This document shows positions 48,086 to 59,029 of a stretch of DNA of 64,000 nt, piece by piece. A program made the position numbers and the translations under genes. The stretch spans positions 27,501-91,500 of the forward strand of contig CAJHNH020002518.1 of NCBI GenBank assembly GCA_905116865.2, in the 5' to 3' direction. The notes below the pieces were generated by a model, which worked only from the letters and a program-made list of their open reading frames with translations, had not been told where the DNA came from and did not search any database. The DNA is from Candidula unifasciata. Its lineage: Eukaryota > Mollusca > Gastropoda > Stylommatophora > Geomitridae. Positions within the stretch are counted from its first letter, which is position 1, and every line of letters starts with the position of its first letter.

Positions 48086-48418
48086 ATGTCTGCAGCTTCT
48101 AACACTTGTAATGTGAACCATGTTTGTTTGGTGCAGCCTGTGAAACCTTATACAGAAGTAGCAGCAGGATGAGGTGGTGAAGCAGGGGCAGATTAGGATG
48201 ACAAATATAACTGAGAAGCAGCAGCAGCACGAAGATACTGCTTGTAGTAGCAGCAGCAGCTTTGGTAATGGGAGGAGGAGGAGAAGAAAAGATGATGAGA
48301 AAGTGAAAGATGATGATGATGGTGACGTTTCTAGTATTGTTAATTCTGAACTGATTATGTTAATTATGTGAAATGTAATTACTCTGGTCTAAAAGTGTTG
48401 TTTTATTGCACCTAACAG
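48086..48418. other. right part of intron 8
   Basis: Unique sequence with short AGC and GAT repeats (48215-48330). No gene recognised. Confidence 0.5.
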
Positions 48419-48490
48419 TTGCCGGCAGACAAGGCAGACTATCTGAACACAACCTGCCACTCCATGTGTATCGGCAAAATCATTAAAGAG
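48419..48490 (+). CDS. LBP/BPI: BPI/LBP-like gene, exon 9
   Basis: LPADKADYLNTTCHSMCIGK then IIKE, 24 codons, phase 0 on both sides. Aligns with the [I/L]-P-x-x...L-T-T segment before the Y-P-N motif of the family. N314-T-T is a sequon; C317 and C321 are unusual. Acceptor TTGCACCTAACAG, donor GAG|GTCAGT. The donor GT is the first base pair of the array that follows. Confidence 0.85.
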
Positions 48491-50050
48491 GTCAGTGTTC
48501 CAACTATTGTGTGTGTGTGTGTAGGTCAGTGTTCCAACTATTGTGTGTGTGTGTGTAGGTCAGTGTTCCAACTATTGTGTGTGTGTGTGTAGGTCAGTGT
48601 TCCAACTATTGTGTGTGTGTGTGTAGGTCAGTGTTCCAACTATTGTGTGTGTGTGTGTAGGTCAGTGTTCCAACTATTGTGTGTGTGTGTGTAGGTCAGT
48701 GTTCCAACTATTGTGTGTGTGTGTAGGTCAGTGTTCCAACTATTGTGTGTGTGTGTGTGTAGGTCAGTGTTCCAACTATTGTATGTGTGTGTGTGTAGGT
48801 CAGTGTTCCAACTATTGTGTGTGTGTGTGTGTGTAGGTCAGTGTTCCAACTATTGTGCGTGTGTGTGTGTAGGTCAGTGTTCCAACTATTGTGTGTGTGT
48901 GTGTGTAGGTCAGTGTTCCAACTATTGTGTGTGTGTGTAGGTCAGTGTTCCAACTATTGTGTGTGTGTGTAGGTCAGTGTTCCAACTATTGTGTGTGTGT
49001 GTGTGTAGGTCAGTGTTCCAACTATTGTGTGTGTGTGTGTAGGTCAGTGTTCCAACTATTGTGTGTGTGTGTTGTTCAGTGTTCCAACTATTGTGTGTGT
49101 GTGTAGGTCAGTGTTCCAACTATTGTGTGTGTGTGTGTAGGTCAGTGTTCCAACTATTGTGTGTGTGTGTGTAGGTCAGTGTTCCAACTATTGTGTGTGT
49201 GTGTGTAGGTCAGTGTTCCAACTATTGTGTGTGTGTGTGTAGGTCAGTGTTCCAACTATTGTGTGTGTGTGTGTAGGTCAGTGTTCCAACTATTGTGTGT
49301 GTGTGTGTGTAGGTCAGTGTTCCAAATATTGTGTGTGTGTGTGTGTAGGTCAGTGTTCCAACTATTGTGTGTGTGTGTGTGTGTAGGTCAGTGTTCCAAC
49401 TATTGTGTGTGTGTGTAGGTCAGTGTTCCAACTATTGTGTGTGTGTGTAGGTCAGTGTTCCAACTATTGTGTGTGTGTGTGTGTAGGTCAGTGTTCCAAC
49501 TATTGTGTGTGTGTGTGTAGGTCAGTGTTCCAACTATTGTGTGTGTGTGTAGGTCAGTGTTCCAACTATTGTGTGTGTGTGTGTGTAGGTCAGTGTTCCA
49601 ACTATTGTGTGTGTGTATGTGTAGGTCAGTGTTCCAACTATTGTGTGTGTGTGTGTAGGTCAGTGTTCCAAATATTGTGTGTGTGTGTGTGTGTGTAGGT
49701 CAGTGTTCCAACTATTGTGTGTGTGTGTGTGTAGGTCAGTGTTCCAACTATTGTGTGTGTGTGTGTGTAGGTCAGTGTTCCAACTATTGTGTGTGTGTGT
49801 GTAGGTCAGTGTTCCAACTATTGTGTGTGTGTGTGTGTAGGTCAGTGTTCCAACTATTGTGTGTGTGTGTGTGTAGGTCAGTGTTCCAACTATTGTGTGT
49901 GTGTGTGTGTAGGTCAGTGTTCCAACTATTGTGTGTGTGTGTAGGTCAGTGTTCCAACTATTGTGTGTGTGTGTAGGTCAGTGTTCCAACTATTGTGTGT
50001 GTGTGTGTGTGTAGGTCAGTGTTCCAACTATTGTGTGTGTGTGTAGGTCA
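48491..50050. repeat. array of repeated splice donors, ~34-bp unit, about 44 copies
   Basis: The unit begins GTCAGTGTTCCAACTATTG, goes on with (TG)n of variable length and ends in TAG. Unit 1 starts exactly at the donor of exon 9, and each junction between units reads TGTAG|GTCAGT, an acceptor-like AG fused to a donor. Unit length varies (about 30-38) through the (TG)n. Confidence 0.96.
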
Positions 50051-50229
50051 GTTACTTGAATGCAGTAATTGTTTTGTGGTACAGATACCTAGTCCAGACT
50101 GGTTAGATGTTCAGTGTTGGGCTTTCATTAACCAGAGGGTTCTCTTTCCTGGTATCTCTTGACAACAAACTGTCTGCTTCCTGTATTTACTTTATATTTA
50201 GATGAACCTGGCAGTCGAAATTTCAATTG

Positions 50230-52412
50230 TCCCCCTCCTGGGTTCTAATCATGTTGTTTACTGCTCCTTACATTTGGTGTTGTTTACTGCTCCTTACATT
50301 CGGTGTTGTTTACTGCTCCTTACATTCGGTGTTGTTTACTGCTCCTTAGATTCAGTGTTGTTTACTGCTCCTTACATTCAGTGTTGTTTACTGCTCCTTA
50401 CATTCAGTGTTGTTTACTGCTCCTTACATCCAGTGTTGTTTACTGCTCCTTACATTCGGTGTTGTTTACTGCTCCTTACATTCAGTGTTGTTTACTGCTC
50501 CTTATATTCAGTGTTGTTTACTGCTCCTTACATTCAGTGTTGTTTACTGCTCCTTACATTCAGTGTTGTTTACTCCTCCTTACATTCAGTGTTGTTTACT
50601 GCTCCTTACATTCAGTGTTGTTTACTGCTCCTTACATTCGGTGTTGTTTACTGCTCCTTACATTCAGTGTTGTTTACTGCTCCTTACATTCGGTGTTGTT
50701 TACTGCTCCTTACATTCAGTGTTGTTTACTGCTCCTTACATTCAGTGTTGTTTACTGCTCCTTACATTCGGTGTTGTTTACTGCTCCTTACATTCAGTGT
50801 TGTTTACTGCTCCTTACATTCGGTGTTGTTTACTGCTCCTTACATTCAGTGTTGTTTACTGCTCCTTACATTCAGTGTTGTTTACTGCTCCTTACATTCG
50901 GTGTTGTTTACTGCTCCTTACATTCAGTGTTGTTTACTGCTCCTTACATTCGGTGTTGTTTACTCCTCCTTACATTCGGTGTTGTTTACTGCTTCTTACA
51001 TTCGATGTTGTTTACTGCTCCTTACATTCGGTGTTGTTTACTGCTCCTTACATTCAGTGTTGTTTACTGCTCCTTACATTCGGTGTTGTTTACTCCTCCT
51101 TACATTCGATGTTGTTTACTGCTCCTTACATTCGGTGTTGTTTACTGCTCCTTACATTCGGTGTTGTTTACTGCTCCTTACATTCAGTGTTGTTTACTGC
51201 TCCTTACATTCGATGTTGTTTACTGCTCCTTACATTCGGTGTTGTTTACTGCTCCTTACATTCAGTGTTGTTTACTGCTCCTTACATTCGATGTTGTTTA
51301 CTGCTCCTTACATTCGGTGTTGTTTACTGCTCCTTACATTCAGTGTTGTTTACTGCTCCTTACATTCAGTGTTGTTTACTGCTCCTTACATTCGGTGTTG
51401 TTTACTCCTCCTTACATTTGGTGTTGTTTACTGCTCCTTACATTCGATGTTGTTTACTGCTCCTTACATTCGGTGTTGTTTACTGCTCTTTACATTCAGT
51501 GTTTTTTACTGCTCCTTACATTCAGTGTTGTTTACTGCTCCTTACATTCGATGTTGTTTACTGCTCCTTACATTCGGTGTTGTTTACTGCTCCTTACATT
51601 CAGTGTTGTTTACTGCTCCTTACATTCGATGTTGTTTACTGCTCCTTACATTCGGTGTTGTTTACTGCTCCTTACATTCAGTGTTGTTTACTGCTCCTTA
51701 CATTCAGTGTTGTTTACTGCTCCTTACATTCGGTGTTGTTTACTGCTCCTTACATTCGGTGTTGTTTACTGCTCCTTACATTCGGTGTTGTTTACTGCTC
51801 CTTACATTCGGTGTTGTTTACTGCTCCTTACATTCGGTGTTGTTTACTCCTCCTTACATTCGGTGTTGTTTACTGCTCCTTACATTCGGTGTTGTTTACT
51901 CCTCCTTACATTCAGTGTTGTTTACTGCTCCTTACATTCGGTGTTGTTTACTCCTCCTTACATTCGGTGTTGTTTACTGCTCCTTACATTCGGTGTTGTT
52001 TACTGCTCCTTACATTCAGTGTTGTTTACTGCTCCTTACATTCAGTGTTGTTTACTGCTCCTTACATTCAGTGTTGTTTACTGCTCCTTACATTCAGTGT
52101 TGTTTACTGCTCCTTACATTCAGTGTTGTTTACTGCTCCTTACATTCAGTGTTGTTTACTGCTCCTTACATTCGGTGTTGTTTACTGCTCTTTACATTCA
52201 GTGTTGTTTACTCCTCCTTACATTCGGTGTTGTTTACTCCTCCTTACATTCGGTGTTGTTTACTGCTCCTTACATTCGGTGTTGTTTACTGCTCCTTACA
52301 TTCGGTGTTGTTTACTGCTCCTTACATTCGGTGTTGTTTACTGCTCCTTACATTCGGTGTTGTTTACTCCTCCTTACATTTGGTGTTGTTTACTCCTCCT
52401 TACATTCAGTGA
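50230..52412. repeat. 26-bp minisatellite, about 83 copies
   Basis: The unit is GTGTTGTTTACTGCTCCTTA plus CATTCG. 26 is not a multiple of three, so each reading frame passes through all three phases of the unit; since none has a stop, three overlapping frames of more than 700 codons arise. They are not genes. Variants: CGGTG/CAGTG/CGATG, CTGCTC/CTCCTC. Confidence 0.97.
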
Positions 52413-52984
52413 AAAGTTGGTTGTGTTTTCTTTACAGGACATTGCAGAACCAACACCAGCATTGTTTTTGACTGTTGTGGTTTTTCTAGGCAATTTTATG
52501 GTCAGTAGTTTGCCATTGCTGTCTGAATAGTTGCTCTTAATACCACTGTTGAAACCAATGCAAGGTGGTCTACTGTCAGATCGCCTGCAGTTGAGATTGA
52601 ACTTGGCAATACGAAGCACGTTCACAGGATCTAAGCCACAGCTGCCAACTTAAAGCTGGACAAGGTTAATGAGTCCTTGTTGTTGTGGTGATCTTCTCTT
52701 TAATGTGCAGCTCGTTTGGCATTATTGGCATCACTCCTGTCCAGTGCTGGGCCAGTCAAGTTAACCACCTTGTCTGTCAGATGGGTAATCAGCACTTTCA
52801 TTGCGTTGAACACCTGCATGGCTTGGCACAAAGACAAAGGTTAGGCGAGTTATTTGTGATGCATTTAATGACAGAATCTGTTTGTCTGATGAAGCTGGCT
52901 TGGATGGTAAAAACAGATGTTTAAAGACAAGAAGATTGACTTCATTGTACTAGGTTTTATCTCCTTTGGCTCAGTCTCTCTCTG
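52413..52984. other. intron 9 between arrays
   Basis: Unique sequence. It ends with a strong-looking acceptor (CAGTCTCTCTCTGCAG) just before the next array; see findings. No gene recognised. Confidence 0.5.
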
Positions 52985-55900
52985 CAGTGTAAATATGGGC
53001 CTATCATCAAGAGTGTCTCTACAGTGTACATATGTGCCTATCAAGAGTGTCTCTACAGTGTGAATATGTGCCTATCATCAAGAGTGTCTCTACAGTGTGA
53101 ATATGTGCCTATCATCAAGAGTGTCTCTACAGTGTGAATATGTGCCTATCATCAAGAGTGTCTCTACAGTGTGAATATGTGCCTATCAAGAGTGTCTCTA
53201 CAGTGTGAATATGTGCCTATCATCAAGAGTGTCTCTACAGTGTAAATATGTGCCTATCAAGAGTGACTCTACAGTGTAAATATGTGCCTATCAAGAGTGT
53301 CTCTACAGTGTAAATATGTGCCTATCAAGAGTGTCTCTACAGTGTAAATATGTGCCTATCAAGAGTGTCTCTACAGTGTGAATATGTGCCTATCATCAAG
53401 AGTGTCTCTACAGTGTAAATATGTGCCTATCAAGAGTGTCTCTACAGTGTAAATATGTGCCTATCAAGAGTGTCTCTACAGTGTAAATATGTGCCTATCA
53501 AGAGTGTCTCTACAGTGTAAATATGTGCCTATCAAGAGCGTCTCTACAGTGTAAATATGTGCCTATCAAGAGTGTCTCTACAGTGTAAATATGTGCCTAT
53601 CAAGAGTGTCTCTACAGTGTAAATATGTGCCTATCAAGAGTGTCTCTACAGTGTAAATATGTGCCTATCAAGAGTGTCTCTACAGTGTAAATATGTGCCT
53701 ATCAAGAGTGTCTCTACAGTGTGAATATGTGCCTATCAAGAGTGTCTCTACAGTGTGACTATGTGCCTATCAAGAGTGTCTCTACAGTGTAAATATGTGC
53801 CTATCAAGAGTGTCTCTACAGTGTGAATATGTGCCTATCATCAAGAGTGTCTCTACAGTGTGAATATGTGCCTATCATCAAGAGTGTCTCTACAGTGTGA
53901 ATATGTGCCTATCAAGAGTGTCTCTACAGTGTGAATATGTGCCTATCATCAAGAGTGTCTCTACAGTGTGAATATGTGCCTATCAAGAGTGTCTCTACAG
54001 TGTGAATATGTGCCTATCATCAAGAGTGTCTCTACAGTGTGAATATGTGCCTATCATCAAGAGTCTCTACAGTGTGAATATGTGCCTATCAAGAGTGTCT
54101 CTACAGTGTGACTATGTGCCTATCAAGAGTGTCTCTACAATGTGAATATGTGCCTATCATCAAGAGTGTCTCTACAATGTGAATATGTGCCTATCATCAA
54201 GAGTGTCTCTACAATGTGAATATGTGCCTATCATCAAGAGTGTCTCTACAGTGTAAATATGTGCCTATCAAGAGTGTCTCTACAGTGTAAATATGTGCCT
54301 ATCAAGAGTGTCTCTACAGTGTGACTATGTGCCTATCAAGAGTGTCTCTACAATGTGAATATGTGCCTATCATCAAGAGTGTCTCTACAATGTGAATATG
54401 TGCCTATCATCAAGAGTGTCTCTACAATGTGAATATGTGCCTATCATCAAGAGTGTCTCTACAGTGTAAATATGTGCCTATCAAGAGTGTCTCTACAGTG
54501 TAAATATGTGCCTATCAAGAGTGTCTCTACAGTGTGGATATGTGCCTATCAAGAGTGTCTCTACAGTGTGAATATGTGACTATCAAGAGTGTCTCTACAG
54601 TGTGAATATGTGCCTATCAAGAGTGTCTCTACAGTGTAAATATGTGCCTATCATCAAGAGTGTCTCTACAGTGTGAATATGTGCCTATCATCAAGAGTGT
54701 CTCTACAGTATAAATATGTGCCTATCAAGAGTGTCTCTACAGTGTAAATATGTGCCTATCATCAAGAGTGTCTCTACAATGTGAATATGTGCCTATCATC
54801 AAGAGTGTCTCTACAATGTGAATATGTGCCTATCATCAAGAGTGTCTCTACAGTGTAAATATGTGCCTATCAAGAGTGTCTCTACAGTGTAAATATGTGC
54901 CTATCAAGAGTGTCTCTACAGTGTGGATATGTGCCTATCAAGAGTGTCTCTACAGTGTGAATATGTGACTATCAAGAGTGTCTCTACAGTGTGAATATGT
55001 GCCTATCAAGAGTGTCTCTACAGTGTGGATATGTGCCTATCAAGAGTGTCTCTACAGTGTGGATATGTGCCTATCAAGAGTGTCTCTACAGTGTGGATAC
55101 ATGTGCCTATCAAGAGTGTCTCTACAGTGTGAATATGTGCCTATCAAGAGTGTCTCTACAGTGTGGATATGTGCCTATCAAGAGTGTCTCTACAATGTGA
55201 ATATGTGCCTATCAAGAGTGTCTCTACAGTGTGAATATGTGCCTATCAAGAGTGTCTCTACAGTGTGAATATGTGACTATCAAGAGTGTCTCTACAGTGT
55301 GGATACATGTGCCTATCAAGAGTGTCTCTACAGTGTGAATATATACCTATCAAGAGTGTCTCTACAGTGTGGATACATGTGCCTATCAAGAGTGTCTCTA
55401 CAGTGTGGATATATGTGCCTATCAAGAGTGTCTCTACAGTGTGAATATGTGCCTATCAAGAGTGTCTCTACAGTGTGGATATGTGCCTATCAAGAGTGTC
55501 TCTACAGTGTGAATATGTGCCTATCAAGAGTGTCTCTACAGTGTGGATATGTGTGCCTATCAAGAGTGTCTCTACAGTGTGGATATGTGTGCCTATCAAG
55601 AGTGTCTCTACAGTGTGGATATGTGTGCCTATCAAGAGTATCTCTACAGTGTGGATATGTGTGCCTATCAAGAGTGTCTCTATAGTGTGGATATGTGTGC
55701 CTATCAAGAGTGTCTCTACAGTGTGAATATATGTGCCTATCAAGAGTGTCTCTACAGTGTGGATATATGTGCCTATCAAGAGTGTCTCTACAGTGTAAAT
55801 ATGTGCCTATCAAGAGTGTCTCTACAGTGTGAATATGTGCCTATCAAGAGTGTCTCTACAGTGTAAATATGTGCCTATCAAGAGTGTCTCTACAGTGTGG

Positions 55901-56170
55901 ATATATGTGCCTATCAAGAGTGTCTCTACATATAAATATGTGCCTATCAAGAGTGTCTCTACAGTGTAAATATGTGCCTACCAAGAGTGTCTCTACAGTG
56001 TAAATATGTGCCTATCAAGAGTGTCTCTACAGTGTGGATATATGTGCCTATCAAGAGTGTCTCTACAGTGTGAATATGTGCCTATCAAGAGTGTCTCTAC
56101 AGTGTGAATATGTGCCTATCAAGAGTGTCTCTACAGTGTGGATATGTGTGCCTATCAAGAGTGTCTCTAC
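52985..56170. repeat. 3.2-kb minisatellite, units of 34 and 37 bp, about 92 copies
   Basis: The unit contains GTGTCTCTACAGTGTAAATA and TGTGCCTATCAAGA; the 37-bp form has ATCATC. Composition drifts from TGTAAATAT (left) to TGTGGATATGTGTG (right). A block with ACTATGTGCC at 54111 is repeated 213 bases later (six units). Every unit contains the acceptor-like TCTCTACAG. Confidence 0.97.
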
Positions 56171-56224
56171 GGGTGTTAACATTAAAGCACGAGGGAAAGC
56201 CAAAAGAAAGAGTGGGGGAAATGT

Positions 56225-56390
56225 ATTTAAGATAACATGACTAGTGCAGTCGCAAAAAACTGCAGGTTAGAATCGTTATTATTGTCCCCAACAGAAACAA
56301 ATATTCATTCCTTACCAAGAATTGAACCCAGGTCTCCCGCACAAGAGGCCAGTGCTGTAACAACTCAGCCAACAGCTGTCTTGCCTGAAT
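56225..56390 (-). mobile_element. tRNA-derived SINE, family C
   Basis: Minus strand: A-box region TTGGCTGAGTTGTTACAGC, then GGGAGACCTGGGTTCAATTC (B box), TTGGTAAGGAATG and TGTTGGGGACAATAA. Same family as 16680-16805, here with the full tRNA-like head. Confidence 0.75.
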
Positions 56391-56604
56391 GGCTGATGAC
56401 AGAAGTGATGGCACATGGACACCATACTGGTGTTTTTAGGTCTTTCCTTATTTGGTGGAATCCCTGCTTTATTTCAATTATTCACCCCAAAAGGCTAACA
56501 CCTGATCCACATATTTTCATTAGGCACTAGTTAAAATAAAGTAAAGTTGATATGATCAGCTACGTTAGCCTAGTGTCTAGATCATCACCTGTTGCAGGTA
56601 TAGA

Positions 56605-56945
56605 CTCATATTTATACAGACTGCTGGACACTCAGTGGGTGTATGTAGTCAACTTATACAGACTGCTGGACACTCAGTGGGTGAATGTAGTCAACTTATA
56701 CAGACTGCTGGACACTCAGTGGGTGAATGTAGTCAACTTATACAGACTGCTGGACACTCAGTGGGTGAATGTAGTCAACTTATGCAGACTGCTGGACACT
56801 CAGTGGGTGATGTAGTCAACTTATACAGACTGCTGGACACTCAGTGGGTGAATGTAGTCAACTTATACAGACTGCTGGACACTCAGTGGGTGATGTAGTC
56901 AACTTATACAGACTGCTGGACACTCAGTGGGTGAATGTAGTCAAC
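56605..56945. repeat. 42-bp minisatellite, 8 copies
   Basis: The unit contains ACTGCTGGACACTCAGTGGG and AATGTAGTCAACTTATACAG. Two copies lack one base, which breaks the frame. Confidence 0.95.
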
Positions 56946-57008
56946 ATCACACCAGCCACCTTTACTTCCTGTGTCATTTCCTGGCACCCATTTTAGCTTT
57001 GGTCAGCC
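56942..57008 (-). mobile_element. SINE family A, fragment
   Basis: Minus strand reads AAAATGGGTGCCAGGAAATG and GGAAGTAAAGGTGGCTGG, then GTGATGTTGAC. It abuts the 42-bp array. Confidence 0.55.
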
Positions 57009-57139
57009 TAAGAGCCAATATCAGTGATTTCCAAATTCACCCAAAGCTGATTCAACCCAAGGATCTTCATGTCGGTAGGTGAGCGTCTAGCTATTATACT
57101 CTCATATGAGATGTAAAGGGTGGTGACATATTGTTTCAG

Positions 57140-57307
57140 ATATCTCAGGCTTACCCAAATTCTTGGGTAGAGCTGAGGGTCAACTCATCGGCTGTGCCAG
57201 TTGTTACAATTACCAGCCAGAATCTAACAGCAAGCACCTGGGCAGACGTGCAACTGTTTGCTCACACGCCAGATGGGAATACTCATTATCTTCTCACACT
57301 GGGTGTG
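57140..57307 (+). CDS. LBP/BPI: BPI/LBP-like gene, exon 10
   Basis: ISQAYPNSWVELRVNSSAVP, VVTITSQNLTASTWADVQLF, AHTPDGNTHYLLTLGV. The YPN-x-x-[VL]-x-L motif and the PxxxI...L segment are typical of the C-terminal barrel. Sequons at N343 and N356. 56 complete codons, phase 0 on both sides. Acceptor ATTGTTTCAG, donor GTG|GTAAGT. Confidence 0.94.
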
Positions 57308-57356
57308 GTAAGTTTCTGATCATTGTTGTCAGTGTGTTTTTGTATGTTTATCGCCA

Positions 57357-57455
57357 TCAGTACCACCACCACCATCACTACCACCACCATCACCACTACC
57401 ACCATCAACACTACCACCACCATCATCATCACTACTACCACAACCACCATTAACA
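57357..57455. repeat. (CAC)n/(CAT)n compound microsatellite
   Basis: CAC, CAT and TAC triplets mixed. Confidence 0.95.
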
Positions 57456-57544
57456 CTTTCTAATGTGTGTACCCTGGCCACTTTTCAGTTGAAAACAACA
57501 AAAGCGGCTCAGATCAACAACCTCAGCCTTAAAAGGTTAATAGA

Positions 57545-57665
57545 AAATGTCAAGAATAATAGAGAATGTCCCAGATAGTAAAAATTGTCCCAGATAGTAA
57601 AAATTGTCCCAGATAGTAAAAATTGTCCCAGATTAGTAAAAATTGTCCCAGATAGTAGAAATGGT
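57545..57665. repeat. 19-bp short array, about 6 copies
   Basis: The unit is AGTAAAAATTGTCCCAGAT with small changes at both ends. Confidence 0.93.
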
Positions 57666-58188
57666 CCTGGGTATTCAAGGTGATCTGGGTGATGCTGACA
57701 TGCACTCTCCGCTGATCCATACTAATGTAGCACCATATGTCTGATGTGCTAATGTCATGACAACTGTTCATTATTGTTTGTTCGACTTTGGTTAAAATGG
57801 CCAGTCTCATTTGGACTTGTGTTGAACAATCTGTTCCTTGTGATTATTGAGCTAAAGTTGTCTAAGTTTGTGGCATCTTCATTTCTCGCAAAGTGGTGGG
57901 GAGTCAACAACTTCTTTTCTTTATCCTATATTTTAATATTTCACTGACTTACTCATTTAATTATCCTGCGTTGTAATATTTGATTGATGTGTTAAGATCT
58001 TTATCCTGTATTGTAATATTTATCTGGTATCTTGATTTTCTATTTTCTATTTCGATGACATTTTTATTTCATCCTATATTTTAATATTTGTTTGACATGT
58101 CGATTTCTTTGTGCATATTATCTTTGTATTTTGCTGTTTGTACACTGTATATGTGCTATCAATTGTTGGTTTGTTTTGTTTTGTGCAG
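57666..58188. other. right part of intron 10
   Basis: Loose repeats of a TATCCTGTATTGTAATATTT phrase (57920-58090), otherwise nothing recognised. Confidence 0.6.
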
Positions 58189-58256
58189 AGTTTGTCGCTG
58201 ACTGGCCAAGCTTCCATCGAGAGAGAGAAACTGATTGCGACTATTGTAGGTCACAG
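58189..58256 (+). CDS. LBP/BPI: BPI/LBP-like gene, exon 11
   Basis: SLSLTGQASIEREKLIATIV, GH, plus two bases of Ser407. Matches the strand of the C-terminal barrel that precedes the L-K-x-S segment. Two donors are possible, GTAG|GTCACA (58250) and CACAG|GTACTG (58257). Only the second gives the phase 2 end required by exon 12, so I chose it. Acceptor GTTTTGTGCAG. Confidence 0.83.
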
Positions 58257-58650
58257 GTACTGTATCATAGATCAGTAGATCTCATTTGTTGTAGGTCACA
58301 GGTACTGTATTGTAGATCAGTAGATGTCATTTGTTGTAGGTCACAGGTACTGTATCATAGATCAGTAGATGTCATTTGTTGTAGGTCACAGGTACTGTAT
58401 CGTAGATCAGTAGATCTCATTTGTTGTAGGTCACAGGTACTGTATCGTAGATCAGTAGATCTCATTTGTTGTAGGTCACAGGTACTGTATCGTAGATCAG
58501 TAGATGTCATTTGTTGTAGGTCACAGGTACTGTATCATAGATCAGTAGATCTCATTTGTTGTAGGTCACAGGTACTGTATCGTAGATCAGTAGATGTCAT
58601 TTGTTGTAGGTCACAGGTACTGTATCGTAGATCAGTAGATGTCGCTTGTT
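58241..58650. repeat. 45-bp array built from the end of exon 11 and its donor, 9 copies
   Basis: The exon end reads ATTGTAGGTCACAG|GTACTG and each unit contains TTGTTGTAGGTCACAG|GTACTG followed by ATAGATCAGTAGAT. So the last ~14 coding bases and the donor are copied each time. Each unit holds two AG|GT points. 45 is divisible by three, giving a spurious cysteine-rich open frame. Confidence 0.94.
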
Positions 58651-58684
58651 GCAATATAGAGCCATATTGAAATAAAGTGCAATG

Positions 58685-58905
58685 TTTAAATGCACAACTG
58701 ATGTGGTGTAGTGGTTATCTCATAGCCTACCAAGACAGAGGTATGGTTTCAATTCTCCTGAGACAGGATTATATCTCCAGTTGTTCTGTCTCTGTTGTAC
58801 ACACATCATCAGAATTATTGTTCAGATATTTTAGAAAGGCATGGTGACAAGGAAGGGTACTAGGCACCCCAGCTCATTATGTCAGAGACTAGAAAATTAG
58901 GGTAC
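58685..58905 (+). mobile_element. tRNA-derived SINE
   Basis: A-box-like GTGGTGTAGTGGTTATCTC and B box TATGGTTTCAATTCTCC, then TGAGACAGGATTATATC. Related pieces elsewhere in the window were not found, so the family is uncertain. Confidence 0.5.
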
Positions 58906-59029
58906 AATAGTTTTAACTTACCCCATGACGTCACGGAGACATTTATATAATTTCCTGGGTGTTGAGGTTGGGGTTTTCCCCATTTCTAAAGCACATCTGA
59001 TGATGTGTATTTACCCAGCGTCTTCTTCT

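Noticed and set aside
50202..52530. Three overlapping plus-strand open frames of more than 700 codons
   Set aside because: They are readings of a 26-bp stop-free tandem repeat. A unit length not divisible by three makes every frame cycle through the same codons, so openness carries no coding information.
52989..53020. Alternative exon after exon 9 beginning CKYGPIIK
   Set aside because: Direct joining of exons 9 and 10 reproduces the family's spacing to the YPN motif; the candidate has no defined donor, because it dissolves into the array. Kept only as a finding.
57489..57535. Possible exon (acceptor CACTTTTCAG, frame LKTTKAAQINNLSLK, donor AAAAG|GTTAAT)
   Set aside because: Length 47 breaks the phase with exon 11, while joining exon 10 directly to exon 11 keeps phase and matches the family. 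Donor GTTAAT is weak.
58250..58250. Donor GTAG|GTCACA as the end of exon 11
   Set aside because: It would leave phase 1, incompatible with exon 12 whose frame FDASLVKSEIGNID needs two bases from the left. The donor at 58257 (CACAG|GTACTG) fits.
58092..58670. Cysteine-rich open frame with CRSQVLY-RRSVD repeats
   Set aside because: It is an alternative frame of exon 11 and of the 45-bp array derived from it.
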